DNA of 51,474 bases from Paenibacillus sinensis (GTDB lineage Bacteria > Bacillota > Bacilli > Paenibacillales > Paenibacillaceae): contig NZ_JAHCMB010000128.1 in assembly GCF_019904155.1 (NCBI RefSeq), forward strand, positions 437-51,910, read 5' to 3'. The notes below the pieces were generated by a model. That model did no database searches and was not told where the DNA came from. It saw nothing but the letters and a program-made list of their open reading frames with translations. The translations under genes and the position numbers were made by a program. Of the stretch, positions 17,082 through 26,475 are shown in pieces. How positions within the stretch are numbered: position 1 is the first letter of the stretch; every line of letters begins with the position of its first letter.

Positions 17082-18539
17082 CTAGGTCGATTCGTTTGCG
17101 CCTTTTGGATTGGATTTTTCAAGCAGCCTTTCCCGATTTCTTGTATAATCTTCCTTCCCAAGCGGATAGATGAACGCCGCAATCAACCCTGCAACAATGA
17201 ATAGCTCAGGCGCAAACGTCATCGTGGACCGGATCGTCATCTGGGCAGGCCCGGACTGGATTTGATTCGGCACATAGCCGGCAGCCTCCAGCAGGATTCC
17301 GATCAGAAAAATAGCCAGTGAATTGGACGTCTTCATAAAAAAGGTCATGATCCCGGAATACAGCCCTTCGCGTCTTAACCCTGTCCGCAGCTCATCGGCA
17401 TCCAATACGTCGGGGAGCATGGACCAGGGGACGACATGGGCAACGCCATAGCCGGAGCCGACCACGGCGCCGATCACATATACAAGATAGGAGGGCGAGT
17501 CCGGCGACAGCACCATCCAGGACAGCTGGCTGACCGCCCAGAGGAGCAGGCCGTAGATGATCGTCTTCTTCTTGCCTATCGCCTGGGATACTTTGGTCCA
17601 GAGAGGAAGGGTAAGAACTCCCGCTACGATGACGGTTACCAAGAGGTACGACATCTCCTCTTCACGGTTGAGCCAATACTTCATGTAATAAATAACGAAG
17701 CCTTCAATGACATTGGCTGCCGCATAGCAGCCGACATAGAGCAGCAGCAGGCGGCGGAACGGCCGGCTTGCCAGCGCAAGCCGGATTTCAGAACCGAAGC
17801 GGAGGGATCGCGAATGGACTTCAGGGGTTTGACGTTCTTTTGTCCGGAAGAACAGCAGCAGCGGAATCAGGATAATAAACAGCCCAACGGCAAGTCCCAT
17901 CGTTCTGTAGCCTTGGAAGGCATCCGTATAGCTGTCCGCAATCATCTTGGGAATTACTGCAGCGACCAGTCCCATCAATAATTGAACGACGATCCGGTAA
18001 TTGTTGACGCTGGTTCGCTCGTTATAGTCCTCGGTCAGCTCGGCGACCAGACTCAGGTAAGGCACGTAGTAGAGTGTTAAGGTGGTCATGAACAGCATAT
18101 AGGCAGCGGTAAAATAAATGGCATTTAAAACATCGCTGCCTGCCCCGGGGTAACTCCACATGAGAAAGAACAGCAGGCCTATCGGAATCGCGGAAAGGAA
18201 CAAAAACGGTCTCCTTCTTCCCCACTTCGTGCGCGTCCGGTCCGTTACAATTCCCATAACCGGATCGATAAACGCATCCCAGATACGGCCAACCATGAAG
18301 ATTCCTCCGGCGAGCGTAGGCGACAACCCGACATAATCCGTAAGGAAAAACAGGTAGTACATGCCAATCACTGTGATCGTGATGACATTTACGATTTCAC
18401 CGGAACCGTACAACAGCTTGGTATTCCAGCGCAGCTTCCCGGTTGCTCCGGCGATGTCGGCCAGGGAGTGATTTCTCGGTCCGGACGAAGAGACATGGTT
18501 CGGGTTAGACGGTTCAGTGCCGCCGGGTACAGTTGGCAT
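17082..18539 (-). CDS. GPH-family (MFS) cation symporter
   Basis: 485 residues with twelve predicted membrane segments. The glycoside-pentoside-hexuronide:cation symporter family is shown by the early GSGEIVNVITITVIGMYYLFFLTD region (quoted in parts), DAFIDPVMGIVTDRTRTKWG and RRPFLFLSAIP. Known members import sugars or sulfonated sugars with Na+ or H+. It is the last gene of the long minus-strand operon, 29 bp after the PLP lyase gene, and ends at a bidirectional terminator. Because it is grouped with sulfonate genes, its cargo may be a sulfonate or its lipid breakdown product rather than the alpha-galactoside handled on the other side; either is possible. Confidence 0.8.
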   Translation of the reverse strand: MPTVPGGTEPSNPNHVSSSGPRNHSLADIAGATGKLRWNTKLLYGSGEIVNVITITVIGMYYLFFLTDYVGLSPTLAGGIFMVGRIWDAFIDPVMGIVTDRTRTKWGRRRPFLFLSAIPIGLLFFLMWSYPGAGSDVLNAIYFTAAYMLFMTTLTLYYVPYLSLVAELTEDYNERTSVNNYRIVVQLLMGLVAAVIPKMIADSYTDAFQGYRTMGLAVGLFIILIPLLLFFRTKERQTPEVHSRSLRFGSEIRLALASRPFRRLLLLYVGCYAAANVIEGFVIYYMKYWLNREEEMSYLLVTVIVAGVLTLPLWTKVSQAIGKKKTIIYGLLLWAVSQLSWMVLSPDSPSYLVYVIGAVVGSGYGVAHVVPWSMLPDVLDADELRTGLRREGLYSGIMTFFMKTSNSLAIFLIGILLEAAGYVPNQIQSGPAQMTIRSTMTFAPELFIVAGLIAAFIYPLGKEDYTRNRERLLEKSNPKGANEST

Positions 18540-18568
18540 CGTTCATGGACACTCCCTCGATAAAATAA

Positions 18569-19897
18569 TCAGCTCTTACGGGTCATGGAACTGAGATAAT
18601 CACGCATGAATCCATGAGCCAGGCTTGAGTCCGGCAGGCTGCCAACCATTCCATACATCGCGGTGGAGCCTTCTGCATAGGCCTCGGGACGGGCTGCTAC
18701 CTCCTCAATTGCCTTATGCAGATCATCGATAAATGCATCCACGCTATTCCGGTGCGCTTGCGTCACCATAAAATGCAGGCTTGGCGGCAGATGCTGGCGG
18801 TCCATATGCCAACCTCTGCTCTCCAGTTCATCTGCAACCGCATATAGGTTGAGTTCTTCTGAACCGATGGCAAAGACGCTCATTTGAGGATTGCCCAGTA
18901 TATGCAGGCCCGGCACGGCAATCAGAGCCTCCTGGAGCCTGCGGGTAATTTGCAGGGTTGTGTCTGCAAGACGGTTGTAGCCATCCCGTCCGAGATAATG
19001 CAGGACCGCCCATGCAGAGGCAATTGCCCCGCCCGGCCGTGTGCCGGCCATAGTAGGGGAGGCGAACAAGCCGCCCGGCCAGTCGCTGCGGACATAGAAC
19101 TGGTGCTGGCGGTACTCATCCTCACGGTACAGCACGACAGAGGCCCCTTTGGAGGCATAGCCGTATTTATGCAGATCGGCAGACATTGAGGTGACGCCCG
19201 GCACGCGAAAATCGAAGTCCGGCAACGGCTCGCCGATGTCTTTCAGGAACGGCAGCATAAATCCGCCAAGACAGGCATCCACGTGGAAGGGAATATGATG
19301 CTCAAGAGCGATCCCTGCCAATTCTTCAATGGGGTCCATGACGCCATGCGGATAGGCGGGGGCGGAGCCAACAAGCAGAATCGTATTGGCGTTAATCAAG
19401 CGGCTCGCAACGGATACATCTGCCCGATACTCCTCCGTTAGAGGAACATATACGGCTTTGATATCGAAATAAGCTGCTGCTTTGGAAAAAGCCGGATGGG
19501 CCGTAACAGGAAGGACCATCTCCGGCTGATGAATTTCCGGACGAACGGCCCGGGCGTAGTCCCTGGCTGTTTTGACAGCCATCAGAATACTTTCCGTCCC
19601 CCCTGAGGTCATATTTCCAACCGTTCCGCTTCCCCCGCCCAGCAGATCCGCAGTCATGGACACAACTTCCGTCTCCATCTGGCGCAGGGAAGGAAAGGCC
19701 CCGGGGTTGAGGCCGTTCTCCTGCGAGAATAGCTGATAGGCCTGTCTGGTCAAATCAGCGATTTCTTCGCCCCCGTAGTATACCAGGCTCCAGGTGCGGC
19801 CATCTCGCCAATTGGCATCCTCTCCACGCAAGGCTTGCAGCTGTTCAAGGACCTTGTTCTTCTCCGTTCCGGCAGCAGGAAACTGAGTCTGTACCAT
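18569..19897 (-). CDS. Sphingosine-1-phosphate lyase-family PLP enzyme
   Basis: 442 residues. The family is clear from NPGAFPSLRQMETEVV, GNMTSGGTESILMAVK, PVTAHPAFSKAAAYF, HVDACLGGFMLPF, the PLP Lys244 in SADLHKYGYASKG, the block DWPGGLFASPTMAGTRPGG and the C-terminal MYGMVGSLPD. All of these correspond to blocks of S1P lyases rather than of simple amino acid decarboxylases. No membrane anchor is present. The known reaction cleaves a 2-amino-3-hydroxy-1-phosphate into an aldehyde and phosphoethanolamine. In an operon with taurine aminotransferase and sulfonate import genes, the matching sulfonate substrate (capnine type) would yield taurine; that is inference. Decarboxylation of cysteate to taurine is the main alternative. 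Confidence 0.85.
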   Translation of the reverse strand: MVQTQFPAAGTEKNKVLEQLQALRGEDANWRDGRTWSLVYYGGEEIADLTRQAYQLFSQENGLNPGAFPSLRQMETEVVSMTADLLGGGSGTVGNMTSGGTESILMAVKTARDYARAVRPEIHQPEMVLPVTAHPAFSKAAAYFDIKAVYVPLTEEYRADVSVASRLINANTILLVGSAPAYPHGVMDPIEELAGIALEHHIPFHVDACLGGFMLPFLKDIGEPLPDFDFRVPGVTSMSADLHKYGYASKGASVVLYREDEYRQHQFYVRSDWPGGLFASPTMAGTRPGGAIASAWAVLHYLGRDGYNRLADTTLQITRRLQEALIAVPGLHILGNPQMSVFAIGSEELNLYAVADELESRGWHMDRQHLPPSLHFMVTQAHRNSVDAFIDDLHKAIEEVAARPEAYAEGSTAMYGMVGSLPDSSLAHGFMRDYLSSMTRKS

Positions 19898-19945
19898 ATC
19901 CGGACACCGCCCTTCTGAATTGATTTCTGATGCAGGACTCTACAA

Positions 19946-21574
19946 TTACTGTTGTGAGGATAAAGCCGCTGCCTCCTGTGCATACACTTGGCGGCCGCCG
20001 ATAATCGTCTGGAGAACGGGGATATTATGCAGATTGAGCGGATCGGCGGTCAGCGGATTATCCGCCAGAATGACCAGATCGGCCAGCTTGCCGGCTTCAA
20101 TGGAGCCTTTGTCTTTCTCCTCGAACGCCTGCCAAGCGGCATCTATGGTGATGGCCCGCAGTGCCTGATAGGGCGTGATCCGGTATTCGGGACCGAGCTC
20201 CCGGCCGCTGGCCGTCAGCCGGTTGACCGCGACGGATACGAGATGCAGGGGAGAAGGCGGCGTGATCGGCGTATCGTTGTGCAGCGAGAAACGGATGCCC
20301 CGATCCACAGCCGAGCGGAGCGGGCTGATCCGGCGTGCCCGGTCTTCGCCCAGATAGACATCACGGTGGTCATCCCCGAAATAATAGACATGATCGTTGA
20401 AGAACGAAGGGGTAATGCCGAGTTCCTTAATGCGGTCAAGCTGATCCTCGCGAACAGACTGGGCATGCTCAATTCTGTGGCGGGCGTCTGGCCGCGGCAG
20501 CCGCCGCTGGGCTTCGCCGATGGCGTACAGCACATCATCAATAGCCGCATCGCCGTTGGCATGAATGACCACCTGGCGCCCGGCCGAATGAACAGCAAAT
20601 ACAGCCTGTGCCAGCTGCTCTCTCTTCTGTAAAGGAAATCCTCTGAATAGCGGATCATCTTCGGAGAACGGCCGGTGGTAAGGGTTGGTGAGCCAGCCGG
20701 TGTATCCCTGGATGGAGCCGTCCTGGAACAGCTTCGACCCTTGCGATTTGACCGGACCGCGGTTATATTCAACCTTCTCCGGCGAATAATCCGGCTGGAA
20801 GAGCGGAATGCTGATCAGCTGGAGATCCAGCAGTCCACGATTGTGGGCATCCACGAGCGGCTCAGGGTCTATGCCAACCGCGATTATTGCGGAGGTAATG
20901 CCCTGAGACACGTACTCAGCGTTGGCGATGCGAATTCCTTCAGCGTGCTGCTCCGGGGTCAGAGAGGGGATGTGGGCTTCGATTAAAGCGCCATTTTCCT
21001 GGATCAAGCCCGTGAGTTCACCGTCCGTGTCACGCTGGATAACGCCGTGCGAGGGCGCCGGAGAGTCTTTGGTAATTCCGGCCAGCGCCAGCGCCTTGCT
21101 GTTCGCCACGCCCATATGCGCCGAATTGTGGGACAGCCAGACGGGGTGATCCGGAAAGGCCTGATCCAGTTCATACCGGCTGGGATGCCGATTCTCCGCC
21201 AGCTTGGAAGGGTCGTAGCCAAATCCCGTGACCCATCCTCCGGCTGGAATGTTCGCCGCTTTGTCCTTCAGGACGGCTAGCAAATCGGAAATGCTGCGGA
21301 TCGTTCCGCGCGGCGGACTCCACAGCGGGGCCGACTGCACCTCCAGTATCCCGCTTAACGGGAAATGGCCGTGAGCCTCATAGAAGCCGGGCAGTACGGT
21401 CTTTCCTTGAAGATCGATTACTGCTGTTTCCGGCCCTGCCAGCTGCAGCAGTTGCTCCGTACTGCCGACTGCGGCAATGCGTTCTCCTTGCACCGCTACT
21501 GCTTCTGCGGTTGTTCCTTCCTGGTCAAAAGTAAGCACCGTGCCGTTAATATAGATTTGTTCCGGATATGCCAT
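19946..21574 (-). CDS. YtcJ-like metal-dependent amidohydrolase
   Basis: About 542 residues of the amidohydrolase_3 family. Metal-binding and catalytic marks are HGHFP after GFYEA, VVIHANGDAAID, RIEHAQSV and SLHNDTPITPPSPL. It opens with the short beta strand domain INGTVLTFD and ends with the composite-sandwich motif GSIEAGKLADLVILADNPL. Members hydrolyse amide or formamide bonds; substrates vary widely. ATG 21574 follows AAAGG by ten bases and is chosen over TTG 21595. It lies 54 bp after the second SsuC-like permease gene and 48 bp before the S1P-lyase-type gene, with no terminator, so it belongs to the sulfonate operon. Removal of an N-acyl group from a sulfonolipid or acyl-taurine is a plausible but unproven role. 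Confidence 0.8.
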   Translation of the reverse strand: MAYPEQIYINGTVLTFDQEGTTAEAVAVQGERIAAVGSTEQLLQLAGPETAVIDLQGKTVLPGFYEAHGHFPLSGILEVQSAPLWSPPRGTIRSISDLLAVLKDKAANIPAGGWVTGFGYDPSKLAENRHPSRYELDQAFPDHPVWLSHNSAHMGVANSKALALAGITKDSPAPSHGVIQRDTDGELTGLIQENGALIEAHIPSLTPEQHAEGIRIANAEYVSQGITSAIIAVGIDPEPLVDAHNRGLLDLQLISIPLFQPDYSPEKVEYNRGPVKSQGSKLFQDGSIQGYTGWLTNPYHRPFSEDDPLFRGFPLQKREQLAQAVFAVHSAGRQVVIHANGDAAIDDVLYAIGEAQRRLPRPDARHRIEHAQSVREDQLDRIKELGITPSFFNDHVYYFGDDHRDVYLGEDRARRISPLRSAVDRGIRFSLHNDTPITPPSPLHLVSVAVNRLTASGRELGPEYRITPYQALRAITIDAAWQAFEEKDKGSIEAGKLADLVILADNPLTADPLNLHNIPVLQTIIGGRQVYAQEAAALSSQQ

Positions 21575-21628
21575 AGGGGCACCGCCTTTCTTCAATTAAT
21601 AATGTGTTGATGAAAATCATCGGCGAAA

Positions 21629-22432
21629 TTATCCTTTATAGGCTTCTCTCCAACGCAGCAGCCTTGATTCGAGCAATCGCACCAGGGAGTCGGACAGCTT
21701 GCCGACCGCCGCGAAGATCCCGATGCCCACAAATACGGCGGCGGTCTGTGAATATTGGCGCGCCTCAGCAATCATATAGCCGATGCCGGAGCTTGCCCCC
21801 ATCATCTCGGCTACTACCAGACAGAGCCACGCGACTCCGAGCGACAGACGGATACCCAGCAAGATGTTCGGGAGTGCTGACGGGATAATCAGCCGCAAGA
21901 CCTGCTGCAGCCGGGAGTATTCCAGAATTTGCGCCACCTCGTACAGCTTGCGGTCCACACCGCGAACACCGGCAAAGGTATTCACATACAGAGGGAAAAA
22001 GGCACCCAGCGCGATCAGCAGCACTTGCGACAGCTGTCCCACCCCGAACCAGAGAATGAATAGCGGAATGATGGACAGCAGCGGTACCGTGCGCATCATC
22101 TGCAAGGAAGGGTCCAGCAGTTCTTCCAAATGTCTGGACAGTCCGGTGGCCAGTCCGATGATCAGCGCGAGCGAGCCTCCGAGAGCAAAGCCGGCAGCGG
22201 CCCGGAGCACGCTGGCTTCCAGATGTGTGAGCAGCCTTCCGCTCTCTGCAAGCTTAATGAATTGTCTTCCGATCTCTAGAGGAGTTGGCAGAAGAGAAGG
22301 AGACAGCACCCCGAATGCTCCCGCTGCCTGCCACAGCAGCAGAACAGCCAGCGGAAAGAACCAGGCTTGCAGGGAATCAGGCACTTTGCCGGAAAGAGTC
22401 GATTTCTCCCGGTTGTTTCTAATCATGTTCAT
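21629..22432 (-). CDS. SsuC-like ABC transporter permease (second copy)
   Basis: 267 residues with six membrane segments and the binding-protein-dependent permease loop QILEYSRLQQVLRLIIPSAL. LLPTPLEIGRQF near residue 48 and GIGYMIAEARQYSQTAAVFV near the C-terminus are typical of SsuC/TauC permeases. Its start overlaps the stop of the preceding permease gene by four bases (ATGA), which suggests tight coupling. The two permeases are paralogues and could form a heterodimer with one ATPase, which is unusual because SsuC normally homodimerises. Confidence 0.88.
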   Translation of the reverse strand: MNMIRNNREKSTLSGKVPDSLQAWFFPLAVLLLWQAAGAFGVLSPSLLPTPLEIGRQFIKLAESGRLLTHLEASVLRAAAGFALGGSLALIIGLATGLSRHLEELLDPSLQMMRTVPLLSIIPLFILWFGVGQLSQVLLIALGAFFPLYVNTFAGVRGVDRKLYEVAQILEYSRLQQVLRLIIPSALPNILLGIRLSLGVAWLCLVVAEMMGASSGIGYMIAEARQYSQTAAVFVGIGIFAAVGKLSDSLVRLLESRLLRWREAYKG

Positions 22433-23274
22433 AAATTTTCCCCCAGATAGCTGTCACGCCAGCGGAGCAGTCGTTTCTCCAGCAATTTGACGAGCGAATC
22501 CGTCAATTTCCCGACGATGGCAAAGATTAGGATGCCGACGAAGACGAGCGAGGTGATGGAGAAATACCGGGCATCCATGATCAGAAAGCCAACCCCTTCG
22601 CTTGAACCCATCATTTCGGCCACTACCAGCCCAAGCCAAGCCGCTCCCAGCGACAAGCGGATGCCGAGCAGAATATTCGGAAGGGCGGCCGGCACGATCA
22701 GCTTTGTAATAAGGCTCCTGCGGTTAAATTGAAGCACTTTCGCTACCTCGAACAGTTTGGCGTCCACCGAACGGATTCCCAGAAAAGTGTTCACATAAAC
22801 CGGAAAAAAAGCGCCAAGCGCTATAAGCAGAATCTTGGACCATTCTCCGAAACCGAACCAGAGAATAAACAGCGGCGTTATAGCCAGGTGGGGGACGGTC
22901 CGCAGCATCTGGATGGAAGGATCGAGCTGTTTCTCCGCAAACCGTGTGAAGCCTGACCACAGACCGAGGACAAGTCCAACGGAGCCTCCCAGCAGAAAGC
23001 CGAGGAACGAACGCCATAAGGAATACCGCAGATGAAAAAACAACTCCCCTGACCTGGCAAGATTATAGAATTCTATGACGATCAAGTGGGGAGTAGGCAG
23101 AACGGTGGGGTTGATATGCCCCGCCGTTCCGGCAATTTCCCATACAATAAGCGTCAGCACAGGCAGCAGAAGGCCTTTAAGGATGGTCCTCCGTTGTTTC
23201 TGCCTGTTGTGCCGCTTTTTCTTGCGTACAGCTGCTGGGACAGCCGCCGTTTCTTCCAACCGGACGCTCTGCAT
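22429..23274 (-). CDS. SsuC-like ABC transporter permease (first copy)
   Basis: 281 residues with a basic N-terminal tail (KKKRHNRQKQRR) and six membrane segments. VLPTPHLIVIEFYNL, EVAKVLQFNRRSLITKLIVP and GFLIMDARYFSITSLVFVG are shared with the adjacent copy. ATG 23274 follows GAGGTG by six bases, only 13 bp after the binding-protein stop; a longer frame from 23310 would overlap that gene. It forms the membrane channel of the sulfonate importer with the neighbouring permease. Confidence 0.88.
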   Translation of the reverse strand: MQSVRLEETAAVPAAVRKKKRHNRQKQRRTILKGLLLPVLTLIVWEIAGTAGHINPTVLPTPHLIVIEFYNLARSGELFFHLRYSLWRSFLGFLLGGSVGLVLGLWSGFTRFAEKQLDPSIQMLRTVPHLAITPLFILWFGFGEWSKILLIALGAFFPVYVNTFLGIRSVDAKLFEVAKVLQFNRRSLITKLIVPAALPNILLGIRLSLGAAWLGLVVAEMMGSSEGVGFLIMDARYFSITSLVFVGILIFAIVGKLTDSLVKLLEKRLLRWRDSYLGENL

Positions 23275-23287
23275 TGGATTCACCTCA

Positions 23288-24382
23288 TTACTTTGGATCT
23301 GCGGCAGCATCCTTAATGGCCTGCTCGATAAACTGGTTATTTACCACTTTGGATACATCAATCTGTTTGCGAATGGTTTTCTCCTTAAGCTGGAAATCCG
23401 CTGTTGCCTGCTGCGATGCAATGACTTCGTCGCTGATAGGCAGGTTAATAGGGGTAACGCGATCGCGAAGCGCCTTGATAACAGCTGCATCTACCTGGAA
23501 TTGCTCGGCATACGTCTTGATCGCCTCATCCAGATGTGCGTTCTCCCAGACGCGGGCTTGTTCATACACTTTCAGGTACGTGGTGATCAATTCCGGATGC
23601 TCTTCGACAAGCTTCGTGCGGGCAATAAGGAAGGACGGAGAGAGAACACCCAGCGCTTCGCCGTCGGTCAGGACCTTTGCTTTGCCGCTGAGTACATTCG
23701 TCGTAATGTAAGGGTCCCAGGTAGCCCAAGCATCGACACCGCCGGTTTCAAAAGCGGGCTGCGCTTCATTTGGCTGCAGCTGAATGATCTCCAGATCGGA
23801 AGATTTTAGTCCGGCCTTGTCCAGACCGCGGTACAGGAAATTGAAAGCATTGCTGCCCTTGGCGACGGCTACCTTCTTGCCTTTAAGGTCTTCGATCTTG
23901 GTGATCGTGCTGTCCTTGGGCACAATGACGGCGACATTGTTCTTGCCGTCAATAATATTGGCGATTTCGGTGAAGCCGATATCCGCAGCCTGGGCGGTGA
24001 TGACCGGTAGATTGCCAAGACCTGCGAAATCCAGACGGCCGGCGGCAATGGCCTCCGTCATCGGGGGACCGCTCTGGAATTCAGCCCATTTCACCTTAAC
24101 GCCCACCTTGCCGAATTCCTCCTCGAACCATCCCTTGCTCCGCGCCAGTGCGTAGGACCCCGGTCCGGGCTGGATGCCGATCGTCAAGGTCAGTCCGTCG
24201 TAATCTTTAGCTGCGGCAGATGAGGGAGCCGCGCTTGCTGCCGGGGTGGAGGCTTCGGCCTTGGCGGTGGCGGTTGTATTCGCAGAGTCGGAGCTGGATG
24301 CTCCATTGCTGCCGCAGCCTGCCACCAGAAGTGTCAGGGCAGTTAGTACCATCCATGTTTTGCTTTTTTTAAATAGTTTCAT
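23288..24382 (-). CDS. SsuA-like sulfonate-binding lipoprotein
   Basis: 364 residues. The lipoprotein signal ends in LTLLVAGC with the lipidated Cys at residue 23, followed by an Ala/Ser-rich linker. The mature part has the NMT1/SsuA features LTIGIQPGPGSYALARSKGWFEEE (in parts), EFQSGPPMTEAIAAGRLDFAGLG, KGSNAFNFLYRGL and GGVDAWATWDPYI. These bind alkanesulfonates or taurine in known members. ATG 24382 follows AAGGAGG by nine bases. It feeds the two SsuC-like permeases encoded downstream. Confidence 0.88.
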   Translation of the reverse strand: MKLFKKSKTWMVLTALTLLVAGCGSNGASSSDSANTTATAKAEASTPAASAAPSSAAAKDYDGLTLTIGIQPGPGSYALARSKGWFEEEFGKVGVKVKWAEFQSGPPMTEAIAAGRLDFAGLGNLPVITAQAADIGFTEIANIIDGKNNVAVIVPKDSTITKIEDLKGKKVAVAKGSNAFNFLYRGLDKAGLKSSDLEIIQLQPNEAQPAFETGGVDAWATWDPYITTNVLSGKAKVLTDGEALGVLSPSFLIARTKLVEEHPELITTYLKVYEQARVWENAHLDEAIKTYAEQFQVDAAVIKALRDRVTPINLPISDEVIASQQATADFQLKEKTIRKQIDVSKVVNNQFIEQAIKDAAADPK

Positions 24383-24407
24383 CGTATAATTCCTCCTTGG
24401 ATTAACT

Positions 24408-25193
24408 CTATATTTCATAGGCTTCCGTAAGATCGGCAATTCTTGAGTCTTCCACTTTCTCGAACTCGTTTAACACGCCGCGCCGGTATTGCTCAAAGGC
24501 GATGCTTGCCTTCTTGCGGGGATGGGGAAGCTGGATGTGCTGCAGACTCTGAATCTGCCCCGGGCGGGCGTTCATCACAACGACCCGTTCCCCAAGAAAC
24601 ACTGCCTCATCCAGGTCATGAGTGACGAGCAGCATCGTGGTTCTGTCCTTCTGCCAAATATCGAGCAACACCTCCTGCATGTGGGAGCGGGTGAACGCAT
24701 CAAGTGCGCCGAAGGGCTCGTCCAGCAGCAGCACCTTGGGACCCCGCAGGAGCGCACGGGCAATGGCTACCCGCTGGGCCATACCGCCCGATAGCTCACG
24801 TGGGTAAGAATGCTCAAATCCCTGCAAACGGACCAGTTCAATCAATTCCTCCACCCGGCGGCGAATCTTGGGGTCTTTCAAGGAAAGATTGCCGGCGATA
24901 TTTTTCTCCACTGTAAGCCAGGGGAACAGGCGCGGCTCCTGAAAAATAAATCCCTTCTCTATGCTGGGTCCCTGGATGGGCTGCCCGTTCAGTAAAATGC
25001 TGCCTTCGTAGGCATTGTCCAGTCCCGCGATAATCTTGAGCAGGGTGCTCTTGCCGCAGCCGCTGGGGCCGATGATCGTGACGAATTCGCCTTCGCTGAC
25101 GTTCAGATTGATATTATGCAGGGCTTTAACCTGTCCCTGGGGCGCAGCGAAGGTTTTGTACAGGCCGTTGATTTGCAAAATATGCGAATCCAT
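24408..25193 (-). CDS. SsuB/TauB-like ABC transporter ATPase
   Basis: 261 residues. Walker A is GPSGCGKST (residues 42-50), the Q-loop is in [12 protein letters not shown], the signature is LSGGMAQR, Walker B is [12 protein letters not shown] and the switch His is in [11 protein letters not shown]. The sequence is of the nitrate/sulfonate/taurine importer class. It lies 15 bp after the SsuD-like gene and 25 bp before the binding-protein gene, so it is in the same transcript and powers the sulfonate importer. Confidence 0.9.
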   Translation of the reverse strand: MDSHILQINGLYKTFAAPQGQVKALHNINLNVSEGEFVTIIGPSGCGKSTLLKIIAGLDNAYEGSILLNGQPIQGPSIEKGFIFQEPRLFPWLTVEKNIAGNLSLKDPKIRRRVEELIELVRLQGFEHSYPRELSGGMAQRVAIARALLRGPKVLLLDEPFGALDAFTRSHMQEVLLDIWQKDRTTMLLVTHDLDEAVFLGERVVVMNARPGQIQSLQHIQLPHPRKKASIAFEQYRRGVLNEFEKVEDSRIADLTEAYEI

Positions 25194-25208
25194 GAGCTAC
25201 CTCCTTAA

Positions 25209-26369
25209 TTAATGTCCGAACGGTTCGGAATGTCCTCCGGGCCTTGCAATGACGGAGTTCCCGAGCGCAACGGCTTCTCCTCTGGAGCTGGAACCCTGGC
25301 CCGTGCGGCTTGCGGCATGTTCAAGCGGCAGCAGCGGGAAGAGCAGCTCTGCAACGCGGTAGGCTTCCTCCAGGTGTGGATACCCGGAGAGCACAAACGT
25401 TTCGATGCCAAGCTCCTGATATTCACGCATCCGGAGGGCCACCGTCTCGGGATCACCGACCAGAGCTGTGCCGGCGCCCCCGCGGACAAGGCCGACACCG
25501 GCCCATAAATCCGGGCTGACCTCCAGCTTCGAGCGGTCGCCGCCATGCAGCTCCGCCATTTTGCGCTGCCCGACGGAGTCCATCTTGGCGAATACCTGCT
25601 GGGCCGCTGCAATCGTATCCTCATCCAGATGGGAAATCAGACGTTCCGCCGCTTTCCACGCTTCCTCCCGTGTCTCACGGACGATCACATGCAGCCGGAT
25701 ACCGAAGCGGACGGTCCGGCCTTCCTGCTCCGCGAGCCGCCGGACGGCTGCGATTTTGGCTTTTACCTGCTCAGGCGGTTCGCCCCAGGTGAGGTATACG
25801 TCGATATGCTTGGCTGCCGTCTGCAATGCCGCATCCGATGAGCCTCCAAAATAAAGCGGAGGGTAGGGGGTCTGGACCGTGGGCTGCAGCACCTTGGCTT
25901 TGTTGACCTGGATGTGCTTGCCGGAGAACGTGACCTCCTGCTGCTGGATGGCCTGCCGCCAGACCGTAAGAAATTCATCCGCACGTTCGTAACGCTCGTC
26001 ATGATTCAGAAATACACCGTCTGCCTGAAGCTCTTCGGGATCGCCTCCGGTGACCACGTTCAGGAGCAGCCGGCCTCCGGAGCTGCGGTCAAAGGTCGAG
26101 GCCATCCGCGCTGCAAGTGTGGGGGACATAAGGTCCGGGCGGATAGCGACCAGAAATTTGAGACGTGTTGTCAAGGGAAGCAAGGATGATGCAATGATCC
26201 AGGCATCCTCACAGCCCCTTCCTGTCGGAATCAGCACTCCTTCATAACCTAGCTCGTCGGCAGCAGTGGCGATTTGCCGGTAATACCCGGGTGTTGTCGC
26301 TCTGCTTCCGGTTTCTGTTCCCAAATATCGGCCATCTCCATAAGTCGGAATAAACCAGAATATGTTCAC
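25209..26369 (-). CDS. ssuD: LLM-class FMNH2-dependent alkanesulfonate monooxygenase
   Basis: 386 residues, matching SsuD-type enzymes. The start region [14 protein letters not shown], the [20 protein letters not shown] block and [15 protein letters not shown] are characteristic, as is the C-terminal [18 protein letters not shown]. The reaction uses FMNH2 and O2 to split an alkanesulfonate into an aldehyde and sulfite. The start is GTG 26369, seven bases after GAGGAGG. No SsuE flavin reductase is adjacent; the azoreductase further right might help but that is a guess. The last 35 residues are Gly/Ser/His-rich and not part of the conserved barrel. It gives this locus an O2-dependent desulfonation route. 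Confidence 0.88.
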   Translation of the reverse strand: MNIFWFIPTYGDGRYLGTETGSRATTPGYYRQIATAADELGYEGVLIPTGRGCEDAWIIASSLLPLTTRLKFLVAIRPDLMSPTLAARMASTFDRSSGGRLLLNVVTGGDPEELQADGVFLNHDERYERADEFLTVWRQAIQQQEVTFSGKHIQVNKAKVLQPTVQTPYPPLYFGGSSDAALQTAAKHIDVYLTWGEPPEQVKAKIAAVRRLAEQEGRTVRFGIRLHVIVRETREEAWKAAERLISHLDEDTIAAAQQVFAKMDSVGQRKMAELHGGDRSKLEVSPDLWAGVGLVRGGAGTALVGDPETVALRMREYQELGIETFVLSGYPHLEEAYRVAELLFPLLPLEHAASRTGQGSSSRGEAVALGNSVIARPGGHSEPFGH

Positions 26370-26395
26370 ATAGAGACCTCCTCAAATTTGTTTTT

Positions 26396-26409
26396 GTATA
26401 TTGGAATAC
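26396..26409. promoter_or_regulatory. Imperfect palindrome upstream of the SsuD-like gene
   Basis: GTATATTGGAATAC lies in the 106-bp gap between the aminotransferase stop and the SsuD-like start. Together with the AT-rich flank it may be a second, sulfur-responsive control point. I could not match it securely to a known cysteine-metabolism regulator box. Confidence 0.25.
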
Positions 26410-26475
26410 TTGGTTTAAAGGTGTGCTGAATGATTTTGCGGGCCCCGCTGGAACTTTCCCCGGTAATGCCGCTAC

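Noticed and set aside
18569..19897. Glutamate or tyrosine decarboxylase
   Set aside because: The long match to S1P-lyase blocks, including the C-terminal MYGM region, fits that family better than ordinary group II decarboxylases.
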